Positions 1 to 7,693 of a stretch of DNA of 42,142 nucleotides are shown one piece after another; position 1 is the first letter of the stretch, and each line of letters starts with the position of its first letter. Made by a program: the position numbers and the translations under genes. The stretch is from contig NZ_JAHHIT010000053.1 of NCBI RefSeq assembly GCF_024539675.1, positions 36,542 through 78,683 of the forward strand, read 5' to 3'. Source of the stretch: Streptomyces hilarionis (GTDB lineage Bacteria; Actinomycetota; Actinomycetes; Streptomycetales; Streptomycetaceae). Under the pieces are notes generated by a model that saw only the letters and a program-made list of their open reading frames with translations, ran no database searches and was not told the origin of the DNA.

Positions 1-77
1 GGGTGTCCAGGACGACCAGGAGCGCCACCCCGACCGAGTCGGCGAGCAGCGCCTCCTCCTCCGGGTCGCCGCCCTCG
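1..77. repeat. 77-bp exact direct repeat, copy 1
   Basis: Bases 1-77 are identical to 201-277. The spacing of 200 bp is not a multiple of three, so this copy throws the sigma-factor frame off. It begins exactly at the window edge. Confidence 0.95.
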
Positions 78-558
78 GTCGGGCGCGGGCGGTCAGCTGC
101 CGCGTGGCGGCCGGGGTGCGCTCGATCAGCGGCGCGATGTCGTCGAACGGCACGGCGAACAGGTCGTGCAGGACGAAGGCCAGCCGTTCCGCCGGGGCGA
201 GGGTGTCCAGGACGACCAGGAGCGCCACCCCGACCGAGTCGGCGAGCAGCGCCTCCTCCTCCGGGTCGCCGCCCTCGCCGGGGCCGGCGACGGGCTCGGC
301 CGGCCGGTCGTCGAGCGGCACCTCGGGGCGCGTTCGGCGCGAGCGCAGCATGTTGAGGCAGACCCGGCCCACCACCGTGGTCAGCCAGCCGCTGAGGTTG
401 TCCACGGCGGCGAGGTCCGCGCCGGCCGCCCGGAGCCACGTCTCCTGCACGGCGTCCTCCGCCTCGCCGAGCGAGCCGAGCATGCGGTGGGCGACGGCGC
501 GCAGATGCGGGCGGTCGGCCTCGAAGCGTTCGGGCGCAAGCGTGGTGAGCGCGGTCAT
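1..558 (-). CDS. SigJ-type ECF sigma factor, 3' part missing or scrambled
   Basis: This would be an RNA polymerase sigma factor of the SigJ/ECF41-like group, directing RNA polymerase to a small set of promoters. The ATG is at 558. The product opens MTALTTLAPERFEADRPHL, followed by region 2 (HRMLGSLGEAEDAVQETWLR) and region 4 (PFDDIAPLIERTPAATRQLT, roughly residues 133-152). Family members run to about 290-310 residues with a C-terminal SnoaL-like domain. That domain is absent here because the window ends. After the region 4 helix the sequence becomes an exact copy of bases 201-277 read in the wrong frame (at 1-77), giving an Arg/Ser/Trp-rich nonsense tail. So either the gene is broken by a duplication or the left edge is an assembly artefact. 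It is divergent from the peptidase operon starting at 724. Confidence 0.8.
   Translation of the reverse strand, partial: MTALTTLAPERFEADRPHLRAVAHRMLGSLGEAEDAVQETWLRAAGADLAAVDNLSGWLTTVVGRVCLNMLRSRRTRPEVPLDDRPAEPVAGPGEGGDPEEEALLADSVGVALLVVLDTLAPAERLAFVLHDLFAVPFDDIAPLIERTPAATRQLTARARPRAATRRRRRCSPTRSGWRSWSSWTP
201..277. repeat. 77-bp exact direct repeat, copy 2
   Basis: This is the copy lying in its natural place in the sigma-factor gene. In frame on the minus strand it encodes the acidic linker and hydrophobic helix EGGDPEEEALLADSVGVALL that leads into region 4. Confidence 0.95.
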
Positions 559-638
559 GGCAGGGTCCCCGTCCGTGGCGTCGGTCTCGCGGTGTGCGCG
601 CAGATCACAGCACGCCCCGGGCCGGCCGCGCCAACGCC

Positions 639-665
639 TTGTCGTGCGGGGCGGCCGGTTAGGCT
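639..665 (+). promoter_or_regulatory. Candidate housekeeping-type promoter for the peptidase operon
   Basis: TTGTCG (639-644) and TAGGCT (660-665) are separated by 15 bp, close to the -35/-10 pattern of the main streptomycete sigma factor. The spacer is shorter than the preferred 17-18. It lies about 60 bp before the GTG start at 724. Assigned by pattern only. Confidence 0.35.
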
Positions 666-723
666 CGGGCTTCCTGGAGCGGTGGACCCGCCGGCGGCGG
701 CCCGAAGACGGCAGGGGGCGGAC

Positions 724-1557
724 GTGAAGATCCTCATCAGCGCCGACATGGAGGGCGCCACCGGCGTCACCTGGCCCGCCGACGTCCTGCCCGGCACCCC
801 GCAGTGGGAGCGCTGCCGGGCGATGTTCACCTCGGACGTCAACGCCGCCGCGCAGGGCTTCTTCGACGGCGGGGCGGACGAGGTCCTGGTCAACGAGGCC
901 CACTGGACCATGCGCAACCTGCTCCTCGAACGGCTCGACGAGCGGGTCGAGATGCTCACCGGCCGGCACAAGGCGCTGTCCATGGTGGAGGGCGTCCAGT
1001 ACGGCGACGTCGACGGCATCGCGTTCGTCGGCTACCACGCGGGCGCCGGATCCGAGGGCGTCCTCGCCCACACCTACCTCGCCAACTCGATCACCGGCGT
1101 CTGGCTGAACGACGTGCGCGCCAGCGAGGGGCTGCTCAACGCGCACGTCGTGGCCGAGTACGGGGTGCCGGTCGTCCTGGTCACCGGCGACGACGTGGCC
1201 TGCGAGGACGCGCTCGGCTACGCGCCCGGGGCGCTGAAGGTCGCCGTCAAGGACCACGTCTCGCGCTACGCGGCCGTGTGCCGCACCCCGGCCCGCACCG
1301 CCGCCGACATCCGGGCCGCGGCGAAGACGGCGGCAGGGCTGGCGGTCCGTCGGGAACCCGTCTCGGAGGGGCCGTTCACCGTGGCCGTGGAGTTCGACGC
1401 CGAGCACCTCGCGTCGGCGGCCACCGTCGTGCCCGGCGTCGCCCGCGTCGGCGAACGCAGAGCCGCCTACACCGGCGCCACCATGTACGAGGCGATCCGC
1501 ACCTTCAAGGCGGTCACCACGATCGTCTCGGCCGCGATCGAGGAGCAGTATGGCTGA
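724..1557 (+). CDS. M55 family D-aminopeptidase (DppA-like)
   Basis: A 277-residue zinc aminopeptidase that removes N-terminal D-amino acids from short peptides such as D-Ala-D-Ala. It begins with the family signature SADMEG. The residues known in Bacillus DppA align almost position for position: Asp8, Glu10, His60, His105 and Glu135 as metal ligands, and His116 as the catalytic base, in LAHTY. The GTG at 724 is chosen because it sits about 5 bp after a G-rich ribosome site (gcagggggcg) and gives the correct N-terminus. Longer in-frame extensions upstream lack any family resemblance. It is the first gene of an operon with M20, S9 and S66 peptidases, which suggests use of peptidoglycan-derived or other D-residue peptides. 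Function confident; physiological substrate inferred. Confidence 0.93.
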   Translation: MKILISADMEGATGVTWPADVLPGTPQWERCRAMFTSDVNAAAQGFFDGGADEVLVNEAHWTMRNLLLERLDERVEMLTGRHKALSMVEGVQYGDVDGIAFVGYHAGAGSEGVLAHTYLANSITGVWLNDVRASEGLLNAHVVAEYGVPVVLVTGDDVACEDALGYAPGALKVAVKDHVSRYAAVCRTPARTAADIRAAAKTAAGLAVRREPVSEGPFTVAVEFDAEHLASAATVVPGVARVGERRAAYTGATMYEAIRTFKAVTTIVSAAIEEQYG

Positions 1558-1633
1558 GCGGCCGGGCACGACGGAGCAGCGGCCGACACGGCGGACACGG
1601 CGAAGCGGCCGGAACGGGAGCGCAGCGGCATGA
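1550..1633 (+). CDS. Possible 27-residue Arg-rich coupling ORF
   Basis: An ATG at 1550 preceded by gaggag opens a 27-codon frame (MAERPGTTEQRPTRRTRRSG and so on). It overlaps the end of the dppA-like gene by 8 bp and ends in a TGA that overlaps the ATG of the M20 gene (ATGA at 1630-1633). It fills the only real gap in this operon. It may be a coupling leader that carries ribosomes from one gene to the next, or it may be chance. No family is recognised. Confidence 0.25.
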   Translation: MAERPGTTEQRPTRRTRRSGRNGSAAA

Positions 1634-2934
1634 CGGACGGACAGGCGCGGGACGAGGTCGTCCGGTTCACCTCGGACCTCATCCGCATCGACACCACGAA
1701 CCGGGGCGGCGGCGACTGCCGCGAGCGGCCCGCCGCCGAGTACGCGGCGGCGCTGCTGGCCGAGGCGGGCGTCGAGCCCGTCCTGTTGGAGCGCACCCCG
1801 GGCCGCACCAACGTCGTCGCCCGCGTCGAGGGCTCCGACCCGTCCGCCGACGCGCTGCTGCTCCACGGCCATCTGGACGTCGTCCCCGCCGAGGCCGCCG
1901 ACTGGAGCGTGCACCCCTTCTCCGGGGAGGTGCGCGACGGGGTGGTGTGGGGGCGCGGCGCGGTCGACATGAAGAACATGGACGCGATGATCCTGGCCGT
2001 GCTGCGGGCCTGGGCCCGCGAGGGCGTGCGACCCCGGCGCGATCTCGTCATCGCCTTCACCGCGGACGAGGAGGCCAGCGCCGCGGACGGCGCCGGCTTC
2101 CTCGCCGACCGCCACCCGCACCTGTTCGAGGGCTGCACCCAGGCCGTCGGCGAATCGGGCGCGTTCACCTTCCACGACGGCGCGGGACGCCGGATCTACC
2201 CCGTCGCGGCGGGCGAGCGCGGCACCGGCTGGCTCAAACTCACCGCGCGGGGCCGCGCCGGGCACGGCTCCAAGGTCAACCGCGAGAACGCGGTGACCCG
2301 GCTGGCCGCGGCCGTCGCCCGCATCGGCGAGCACGTCTGGCCGACCCGGCTTACCCCGACCGTCACCGCCGCGCTCACCGAACTGGCCGCGCTCTACGGC
2401 GTCGACGCCGACCTGGACGACGTGGACGCCCTGCTGGGCAAGCTGGGACCGGCCGCCGCCCTCGTCGAAGCGACCGTGCGCAACAGCGCCAACCCCACGA
2501 TGCTGGAGGCGGGTTACAAGGTGAACGTGATCCCGGGGGAGGCCGCCGCGTTCGTGGACGGCCGCTATCTCGCGGGCGCCGAGGACGAGTTCCGCGCCAC
2601 CCTCGACGAACTCACCGGCCCCGACGTCGACTGGGAGTTCCACCACCGCGAAGTCGCCCTCCAGGCGCCGGTGGACGTGCCGCTGTACGCGCAGATGCGC
2701 GCCGCGGTCGAGGAGTTCGCGCCCGACGCACACGTCGTGCCGTACTGCATGTCCGGCGGAACGGACGCCAAGCAGTTCTCGCGGCTCGGGATCACCGGCT
2801 ACGGCTTCGCGCCGCTCAAGCTCCCCGAGGGCTTCGACTACCAGGCGCTCTTCCACGGCGTGGACGAACGGGTCCCGGTCGAGGCGCTGCACTTCGGCGT
2901 CCGCGTCCTCGACCGGTTCCTGCGGACGGCCTAG
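1630..2934 (+). CDS. M20 family metallopeptidase (dipeptidase/deacylase)
   Basis: A 434-residue di-zinc amidohydrolase that cleaves dipeptides or N-acyl amino acids. The family landmarks are in order: HGHLDVVPA (His81 metal ligand, Asp83), WGRGAVDMKN (Asp113 bridging the two metals), TADEEAS (Glu147 general base, Glu148 ligand), the dimerisation-domain segment GRAGHGSKVN with its substrate-binding His, and a late SGGTDAKQF segment. The ATG at 1630 follows a weak cgggag site and is also the ATGA end of the small ORF at 1550. Length is normal for the family. It lies 15 bp before the S9 gene, so the two are almost certainly co-transcribed. The exact substrate cannot be read from sequence. Given the neighbours, short D-residue-containing peptides are a reasonable guess. 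Confidence 0.92.
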   Translation: MTDGQARDEVVRFTSDLIRIDTTNRGGGDCRERPAAEYAAALLAEAGVEPVLLERTPGRTNVVARVEGSDPSADALLLHGHLDVVPAEAADWSVHPFSGEVRDGVVWGRGAVDMKNMDAMILAVLRAWAREGVRPRRDLVIAFTADEEASAADGAGFLADRHPHLFEGCTQAVGESGAFTFHDGAGRRIYPVAAGERGTGWLKLTARGRAGHGSKVNRENAVTRLAAAVARIGEHVWPTRLTPTVTAALTELAALYGVDADLDDVDALLGKLGPAAALVEATVRNSANPTMLEAGYKVNVIPGEAAAFVDGRYLAGAEDEFRATLDELTGPDVDWEFHHREVALQAPVDVPLYAQMRAAVEEFAPDAHVVPYCMSGGTDAKQFSRLGITGYGFAPLKLPEGFDYQALFHGVDERVPVEALHFGVRVLDRFLRTA

Positions 2935-2949
2935 GCGGAGGAGGACGAC

Positions 2950-4965
2950 GTGCGGGTCCTGCCCTACGGCTCCTGGCCGTCCCCGATCGACGCGGCCCTG
3001 GCCGCTGCCCACGACGGGCGCCCCGACCACGTCGGCTTCGTCGGCGACGAGGTGTGGTGGACCGCGCCCCGGCCCACCGAGAACGGGCGCCGCGCCCTGG
3101 TGCGCCGGCGCGTGGACGGCGTCGAGGAGCCGGTCCTGCCCGCCCCCTGGAACGTCCGCAGCCGCGTCGTCGAGTACGGCGGCCACCCCTGGGCCGGCAC
3201 GGTCGTGGCGGGCCGCCCCCTCGTGGTGTTCACCCACTTCGACGACCAGCGGCTCTACGCGTACGAGCCCGACCGCGGCGGCGAACCACGCCCTCTCACT
3301 CCCCTCTCCCCGGTGGGCGGCGGACTGCGCTGGGCGGAACCGCGGGTGCTGTCCGGCCGGGGTGAGGTCTGGTGCGTGCTGGAGGAGTTCACCGGCCCGG
3401 CGCCCACCGACCTGCGCCGGGTCCTGGCCGCCGTGCCGCTGGACGGCTCGGCCGCCGACGACCGCACGGCGGTACGCGAACTCACCGACGACAGCCGCCG
3501 TTTCGTCACCGGCGCGCGCCTGTCGCCCGACGGGCGGCGGGCGGCCTGGCTGGCCTGGGACCACCCCCTGATGCCCTGGGACGGAACGGACGTCGTCGTC
3601 GCCGACGTCACGGCCGACGGCCGCCTCGCCGACGCGCGCGTGGTGGCGGGCGGGCCGGGGGAGTCGATCGCCCAGGTCGACTGGACCCGGCCCGCGGACG
3701 CCGGGGACCGGCCCGCGGGCCCGGCGGCGCGCACGACGGGGGAGGGCCTGCTGTACACGAGCGACCGCAGCGGCTGGTGGAACCTGTACCGCGACCACGA
3801 ACCGCTCTGCCCGCGCGCGGAGGAGTTCGGCGGGGCCCTGTGGAAGCTCGGGCAGCGCTGGTTCGCGCCGCTGGAGAACGGCCTGGTCGCCGTCGTCCAC
3901 GGCCGGGGCGCCACCGCGCTCGGGATCCTCGATCCGCGGAGCGGCGAACTCGTCGACGCGGCCGGACCGTGGACCGAGTTCGCGCCCACCCTCGCGGTGC
4001 GCGGCGAGGCCGTCGTCGCGGTCGCGGCCAGTCCGCGCAGCGCCTACGAGGTGGTGGAGCTGGACGCCCGGACCGGCCGGGCGCGGGTGATCGGGGCCGC
4101 GCACGACGACGTGGTGGACCCGGCCCACTACCCCGAGCCCCGGATCCGCACCTTCACCGGGCCGGACGGCCGGGACGTCCACGCGCACGTCTACCCGCCC
4201 CACCATCCCGGCGTCGTCGCCCCCGGCCACGAGCTGCCGCCGTACGTCGTCCGGGCGCACGGCGGGCCCACCGACCGCTCCCCGCTCGCCCTGGACCTGG
4301 AGATCGCCTACTTCACCTCGCGGGGCATCGGAGTGGCCGAGGTCGACTACGGCGGCTCGACCGGGTACGGCAGGCAGTACCGGGAACGGTTGCGCGAGCA
4401 GTGGGGCGTCGTCGACGTGGAGGACTGCGCCGCCGTCGCCCTGGCCCTCGCCGACGAGGGCACCGCCGACCGCGGGCGGCTGGCGATCCGCGGCGGCAGC
4501 GCGGGCGGCTGGACCGCCGCCGCCTCGCTCGCCGGCACCGACGTCTACGCCTGCGGCACGATCCGCTACCCGGTGCTCGACCTGGTGGGCTGGGCGACAG
4601 GGGGGACCCACGACTTCGAGTCGCACTACCTCGACGGACTCGTCGGACCCCTCGCCGACGTGCCCGCCCGCTACGCGGAGCGCTCGCCCGTCGAGCACGC
4701 CGACCGGATCACCGCGCCGTTCCTGCTCCTCCAGGGCCTGGACGACGTGATCTGCCCGCCGGCCCAGTGCGAACGGTTCCTCGACCGGCTCACCCGGCTC
4801 GCCGGGCGGCCGGTCCCGCACGCCTACCTCGCCTTCGAGGGGGAGGGGCACGGCTTCCGGCGGGCGGCGACGACGGTCCGGGCCCTGGAGGCCGAGCTGT
4901 CCCTGTACGCTCAGGTCTTCGGGCTGCATCCGCCCGGCGCGGCGAGTTTGGAGCTTGTGCGGTGA
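2950..4965 (+). CDS. S9 family prolyl-oligopeptidase-like serine peptidase
   Basis: A 671-residue peptidase. Roughly the first 400 residues form a beta-propeller filter (for example the YTSDRSGWWNLY and LSPDGRRAAWLAW blades), and the rest an alpha/beta-hydrolase domain. The catalytic triad can be read: Ser517 in GGSAGG, Asp in LDDVICPP (residues 598-599) and His634 in GEGHGF. The GTG start at 2950 is preceded by a strong ggcggaggagg ribosome site. Such enzymes cut short oligopeptides or release terminal residues in the cytoplasm. No signal peptide is seen. The stop overlaps the GTG of the LD-carboxypeptidase by 4 bp (GTGA at 4962-4965), implying coupled translation. Confidence 0.92.
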   Translation: MRVLPYGSWPSPIDAALAAAHDGRPDHVGFVGDEVWWTAPRPTENGRRALVRRRVDGVEEPVLPAPWNVRSRVVEYGGHPWAGTVVAGRPLVVFTHFDDQRLYAYEPDRGGEPRPLTPLSPVGGGLRWAEPRVLSGRGEVWCVLEEFTGPAPTDLRRVLAAVPLDGSAADDRTAVRELTDDSRRFVTGARLSPDGRRAAWLAWDHPLMPWDGTDVVVADVTADGRLADARVVAGGPGESIAQVDWTRPADAGDRPAGPAARTTGEGLLYTSDRSGWWNLYRDHEPLCPRAEEFGGALWKLGQRWFAPLENGLVAVVHGRGATALGILDPRSGELVDAAGPWTEFAPTLAVRGEAVVAVAASPRSAYEVVELDARTGRARVIGAAHDDVVDPAHYPEPRIRTFTGPDGRDVHAHVYPPHHPGVVAPGHELPPYVVRAHGGPTDRSPLALDLEIAYFTSRGIGVAEVDYGGSTGYGRQYRERLREQWGVVDVEDCAAVALALADEGTADRGRLAIRGGSAGGWTAAASLAGTDVYACGTIRYPVLDLVGWATGGTHDFESHYLDGLVGPLADVPARYAERSPVEHADRITAPFLLLQGLDDVICPPAQCERFLDRLTRLAGRPVPHAYLAFEGEGHGFRRAATTVRALEAELSLYAQVFGLHPPGAASLELVR

Positions 4966-5885
4966 AGGAACTCGTACGGCCGTCGCGGCCGGCCCCCGGC
5001 GCCCGCGTCGCGGTCGTCGCGCCCAGCGGACCGGTGGCGGAGGAACGGCTCCAGGCCGGTCTCGACCTCCTGCGCGGCTGGGACCTCGACCCGTTCGTCG
5101 CCCCCCATGTGCTGGACCGGCACCGCACCCTGCCCCACCTGGCGGGCTCCGACACCGACCGGGCGGCCGATCTGCAGCACGCCTGGTGCGACCCCCGCGT
5201 CGACGTCGTGCTGTGCGCACGCGGCGGCTACGGCGCCCAGCGCCTGGTCGACCTCCTCGACTGGGACGCCATGGCGGCGGCCGGGCCGAAGGTGTTCATC
5301 GGCTTCAGCGACAGCACCGCCCTGCACGAGGCGTTCGCCGTCCGCCTGGGCCTGGTCACGCTCTACGGACCGGTGGCCGCGGGCATCGACTTCGTCAAGA
5401 GCGCCCGCGCGCAGGAGCACCTCAGGGCCACCCTGTTCGCCCCCGAGACCGTCCGCACGCTCCGCTCCGGCGGCGTCCCCCTGGCGCCGGGACGGGCGCG
5501 GGGCGTCACCCTGGGCGGCTGCCTGACACTGCTGTCCACCGGCTACGGAACCCCCCACTCCCGGGCCGGCGCCCGGGGCGGGATCCTGCTGCTCGAGGAC
5601 GTCGGCGAGCCGCCCTACGGCGTGGACCGGGCGCTGACCCAGCTGCTGCGCACCGGCTGGCTGGACGGCGTCGCGGGCGTCGCGCTCGGCTCCTGGGACC
5701 GGTGCGGCCCGTACGAGGACCTGCGCCCGGTCCTGGCCGACCGGCTCGGCGGCCTCGGCGTCCCCGTGGTCGAGGAGCTCGGCTTCGGGCACTGCGAGGG
5801 TGCGCTGACCGTGCCCTTCGGCGTGGCGGCCGTACTCGACGCGGACGAGGGAACGCTCACCCTCGACGCCCCCGCGTTGCGCTGA
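4962..5885 (+). CDS. S66 family LD-carboxypeptidase (LdcA/MccF-like)
   Basis: A 307-residue serine carboxypeptidase of the S66 family. Members remove the terminal D-alanine from murein tetrapeptides during cell-wall recycling, or inactivate microcin-type peptides. Seen here: the N-terminal GARVAVVAPSGP strand, CARGGYGAQRLVDLLDW, the nucleophile segment FIGFSDST (Ser116), GGCLTLL, the Glu-containing LLLEDVGEPPYG, and the His segment FGHCEG. The GTG at 4962 overlaps the S9 stop. It is the last gene of the peptidase operon. A D-aminopeptidase and an LD-carboxypeptidase acting on opposite ends of D-residue peptides make a cell-wall-peptide catabolic role likely. Self-protection against a peptide antibiotic, as with MccF, is an alternative. 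Confidence 0.92.
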   Translation: MKELVRPSRPAPGARVAVVAPSGPVAEERLQAGLDLLRGWDLDPFVAPHVLDRHRTLPHLAGSDTDRAADLQHAWCDPRVDVVLCARGGYGAQRLVDLLDWDAMAAAGPKVFIGFSDSTALHEAFAVRLGLVTLYGPVAAGIDFVKSARAQEHLRATLFAPETVRTLRSGGVPLAPGRARGVTLGGCLTLLSTGYGTPHSRAGARGGILLLEDVGEPPYGVDRALTQLLRTGWLDGVAGVALGSWDRCGPYEDLRPVLADRLGGLGVPVVEELGFGHCEGALTVPFGVAAVLDADEGTLTLDAPALR

Positions 5886-5956
5886 CCCGCCCGGCCGCGT
5901 CACCCGCAGGGCCGCCCCACCGCGCGTGCGCCGTACGCCCGGCCCACGCTGGTCGT

Positions 5957-6232
5957 ATGAGTCCCAGGACCCCGAAGCCCCCGAAGAGCGCGCAGGCCGC
6001 CGAGAGCGGCGGGCGGCGCGGCGGCCTGGGCGCGGCGACGCCCGGCCGGATCGCCGTGCTGGTGCTCGCCGTCCTCGCCCTGGTGTTCGTCTTCGGCAAC
6101 ACCCGTGCCACCGAGATCCGGCTGCTGGTCCCGGTCGTGACGATGCCGCTGTGGACGGCCCTGCTCGCCACGGGCCTCATCGGCGCGCTGTGCGGGGCGT
6201 ACTTCGCCTACACCAGGACCCGGCGCCGGTAG
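5957..6232 (+). CDS. LapA-domain (DUF1049) small membrane protein
   Basis: A 91-residue protein with a basic, Pro-rich N-terminus of about 30 residues. Two hydrophobic segments follow (IAVLVLAVLALVFVFGNT, about 35-52, and LWTALLATGLIGALCGAYFA, about 65-84), then an RTRRR tail. The arrangement, with the FVFGNTRATEIRLLVPVVTMPLW middle part, is typical of LapA/DUF1049 proteins, whose role in actinobacteria is not established. The ATG at 5957 has no clear ribosome site. A cacgct motif lies 6 bp upstream, as might be expected of a leaderless message. It stands 71 bp after the peptidase operon. Confidence 0.8.
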   Translation: MSPRTPKPPKSAQAAESGGRRGGLGAATPGRIAVLVLAVLALVFVFGNTRATEIRLLVPVVTMPLWTALLATGLIGALCGAYFAYTRTRRR

Positions 6233-6240
6233 CGGCGTCG

Positions 6241-6252
6241 TACGCTGTCCGG
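6241..6252 (+). promoter_or_regulatory. Candidate -10 box for a leaderless acetyltransferase message
   Basis: TACGCT (6241-6246) fits the TANNNT -10 pattern and ends 6 bp before the ATG at 6253. Transcription would therefore start at or next to the start codon. No ribosome site precedes the ATG. No good -35 is visible. Confidence 0.35.
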
Positions 6253-6804
6253 ATGCCGCACACCGGATCCGTGTATCTCGCCGAGGGGCCCCGCGTCGGG
6301 CTGCGCCACTTCACCCTGGCGGACGGGCCCGAGTTCACCGCCCGGGCGAGCGAGAGCGCGGAGCTGCACCGCCCGTGGCTGTTCCCGCCGGCCACCGCCG
6401 ACGCGTACACCGCGTACGCGAGCCGGCTGATCGAGGACCCGTCGAAGGTCGGCCTGCTCGTGTGCACCCGGCAGGACGGGGCGATCGCCGGATTCGTCAA
6501 CATCAACAACATCGTCCAGGGGGCGTTCCGGTCCGGTGCGCTCGGCTACGGCGTCTTCGCGCACGCGGCCGGACGGGGGCTGATGCGCGAGGCCCTCGGC
6601 CTCACCGTCGGGCACGCCTTCGGGCCGCTGCGGCTGCACCGCCTGGAGATCAACGCGCAGCCCGCCAACACGGCCTCGATCGCCCTGGCCCGCTCCTGCG
6701 GCTTCCGGCGCGAGGGGTTCTCCCCGAAGATGATCCACATCGACGGGGAGTGGCGGGACCACGAGCGGTGGGCGATCACCGCCGAGATGCGGACTTCCGG
6801 TTGA
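6253..6804 (+). CDS. GNAT N-acetyltransferase, RimJ/RimL type
   Basis: A 183-residue acetyltransferase of the RimJ/RimL-like branch, which acetylates N-termini of ribosomal or other proteins, or small amines, from acetyl-CoA. Visible landmarks are the N-terminal VGLRHFTLADGPEF strand-helix, INNIVQGAFRSGALGYGVF, the acetyl-CoA pyrophosphate-binding segment AAGRGLMREALGLTVGHAF, and the late LHRLEINAQPANTASIALAR and CGFRREGFSPKM segments. The ATG at 6253 gives a normal-length N-terminus. The last 29 bp overlap the convergent DUF6204 gene. The acceptor substrate is unknown. Confidence 0.9.
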   Translation: MPHTGSVYLAEGPRVGLRHFTLADGPEFTARASESAELHRPWLFPPATADAYTAYASRLIEDPSKVGLLVCTRQDGAIAGFVNINNIVQGAFRSGALGYGVFAHAAGRGLMREALGLTVGHAFGPLRLHRLEINAQPANTASIALARSCGFRREGFSPKMIHIDGEWRDHERWAITAEMRTSG

Positions 6805-7123
6805 CCTTCATCGTGTCGAGGTCGGTGACGGTCGACTTCAGCCCGGTGAACCCGCAGCCCAGCGCACGCAACGTCGTCTCGGCGCGTTCCTCGGCGAGCG
6901 CGCCCGCCATCTCCTCGCCGTCGGCCGCGTCCGAGACCACCACGAAGCGCATCGAGAAGTGCTTCAGCGGCGACGGCTGGTACGACAGCGTGCCCTCCTC
7001 GGTGAACCGCATGCTCGTCAGGCCGTGATCGTCGGCCTCGGCGAGCAGACGGGCACGGGCCTCCTCGGTGAGGCCGTCCCAGGTGCCGCGGACGATCACC
7101 CGGTAGGTGTGCTGCTCACTCAC
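6776..7123 (-). CDS. DUF6204 family protein
   Basis: A 115-residue cytosolic protein, matching from memory a streptomycete family of unknown function (DUF6204). The product reads as two similar alpha-beta halves: YRVIVRGTWDGLTEEAR and later FSMRFVVVSDAADGEEMAGA, ending in TVTDLDTMKVNRK. The GTG at 7123 is chosen because a good gaaggag site lies 6 bp before it. It converges on and overlaps the acetyltransferase by 29 bp. No catalytic motif is evident, and I assign no function. Confidence 0.8.
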   Translation of the reverse strand: MSEQHTYRVIVRGTWDGLTEEARARLLAEADDHGLTSMRFTEEGTLSYQPSPLKHFSMRFVVVSDAADGEEMAGALAEERAETTLRALGCGFTGLKSTVTDLDTMKVNRKSASRR

Positions 7124-7210
7124 TGTCGCTCCTTCGCGTCGGCCGTCGAAGGAGTGACTGTACGTGCGCGCCGCCCGCGCCCGCCCGGAATTTCGGCGTG
7201 CCCGCAGGGC

Positions 7211-7561
7211 TCACCGCCCGCGGCGGTCCGCGTACTCGTACACCGCTCCGTCCGGGTGCCGGACGATGAGGTTGCGGCCGACCGGCGTCGGCACCGGCCC
7301 CGCGATGACGTCCGCGCCCAGCCCGGTGAGGGTCGCGAGGGCCTCGTCGACGTCCGTGACGGCGATCGTCGCGGCCACCTTGCGCAGCACCTCCAGCTCG
7401 GCCGGCGGCCCGCTCATCAGGAGGAAGCAGCCGACGGCGGCCACGCGCACCCCGCCCCGCTCGAAGCGCAGCGCGGGGGTGCCGGCCAGCCGCTCGTAGA
7501 AGGCGACCGAGGCGTCCAGATCGTCGACGCAGACACGCAGTGTGGCTCCCAGAATGTCCAT
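7211..7561 (-). CDS. VOC (glyoxalase/bleomycin-resistance fold) family protein
   Basis: A 116-residue single-unit VOC protein. The two beta-alpha-beta-beta-beta modules are visible: LGATLRVCVDDLDASVAFYE with FERGGVRVAAVGCFLLM, then VAATIAVTDVDEALATLTG with VGRNLIVRHPDGAVYEYAD. The terminal Glu in VYEY is the usual metal-ligand position. Such proteins include glyoxalases, dioxygenases and antibiotic-binding proteins, and the sequence does not tell which this is. It lies on the minus strand 87 bp downstream of the DUF6204 start and could be transcribed separately. Confidence 0.88.
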   Translation of the reverse strand: MDILGATLRVCVDDLDASVAFYERLAGTPALRFERGGVRVAAVGCFLLMSGPPAELEVLRKVAATIAVTDVDEALATLTGLGADVIAGPVPTPVGRNLIVRHPDGAVYEYADRRGR

Positions 7562-7660
7562 GCGCCCGAGCCTAGTTGGGGCCGGCGGCGCCCCGGTGAT
7601 CCTTCACGCGATCCGTCCGCCGCCCGCACCGCGGCCCGTCCCGCGGGCCCCTCGCCGGGC

Positions 7661-7693
7661 GTGAGGCCTCCTGACCGCGGGTACCCGACGGCC
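7661..7693 (+). promoter_or_regulatory. GGGTAC element just upstream of the holin-like gene
   Basis: GGGTAC at 7679-7684 resembles the -10 of SigB-type promoters, but the -35 side is poor (gcgt, with 16 bp spacing). The 15 bases gggtacccgacggcc at 7679-7693 recur exactly at 9272-9286. The box ends 9 bp before the ATG at 7694. Confidence 0.3.
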
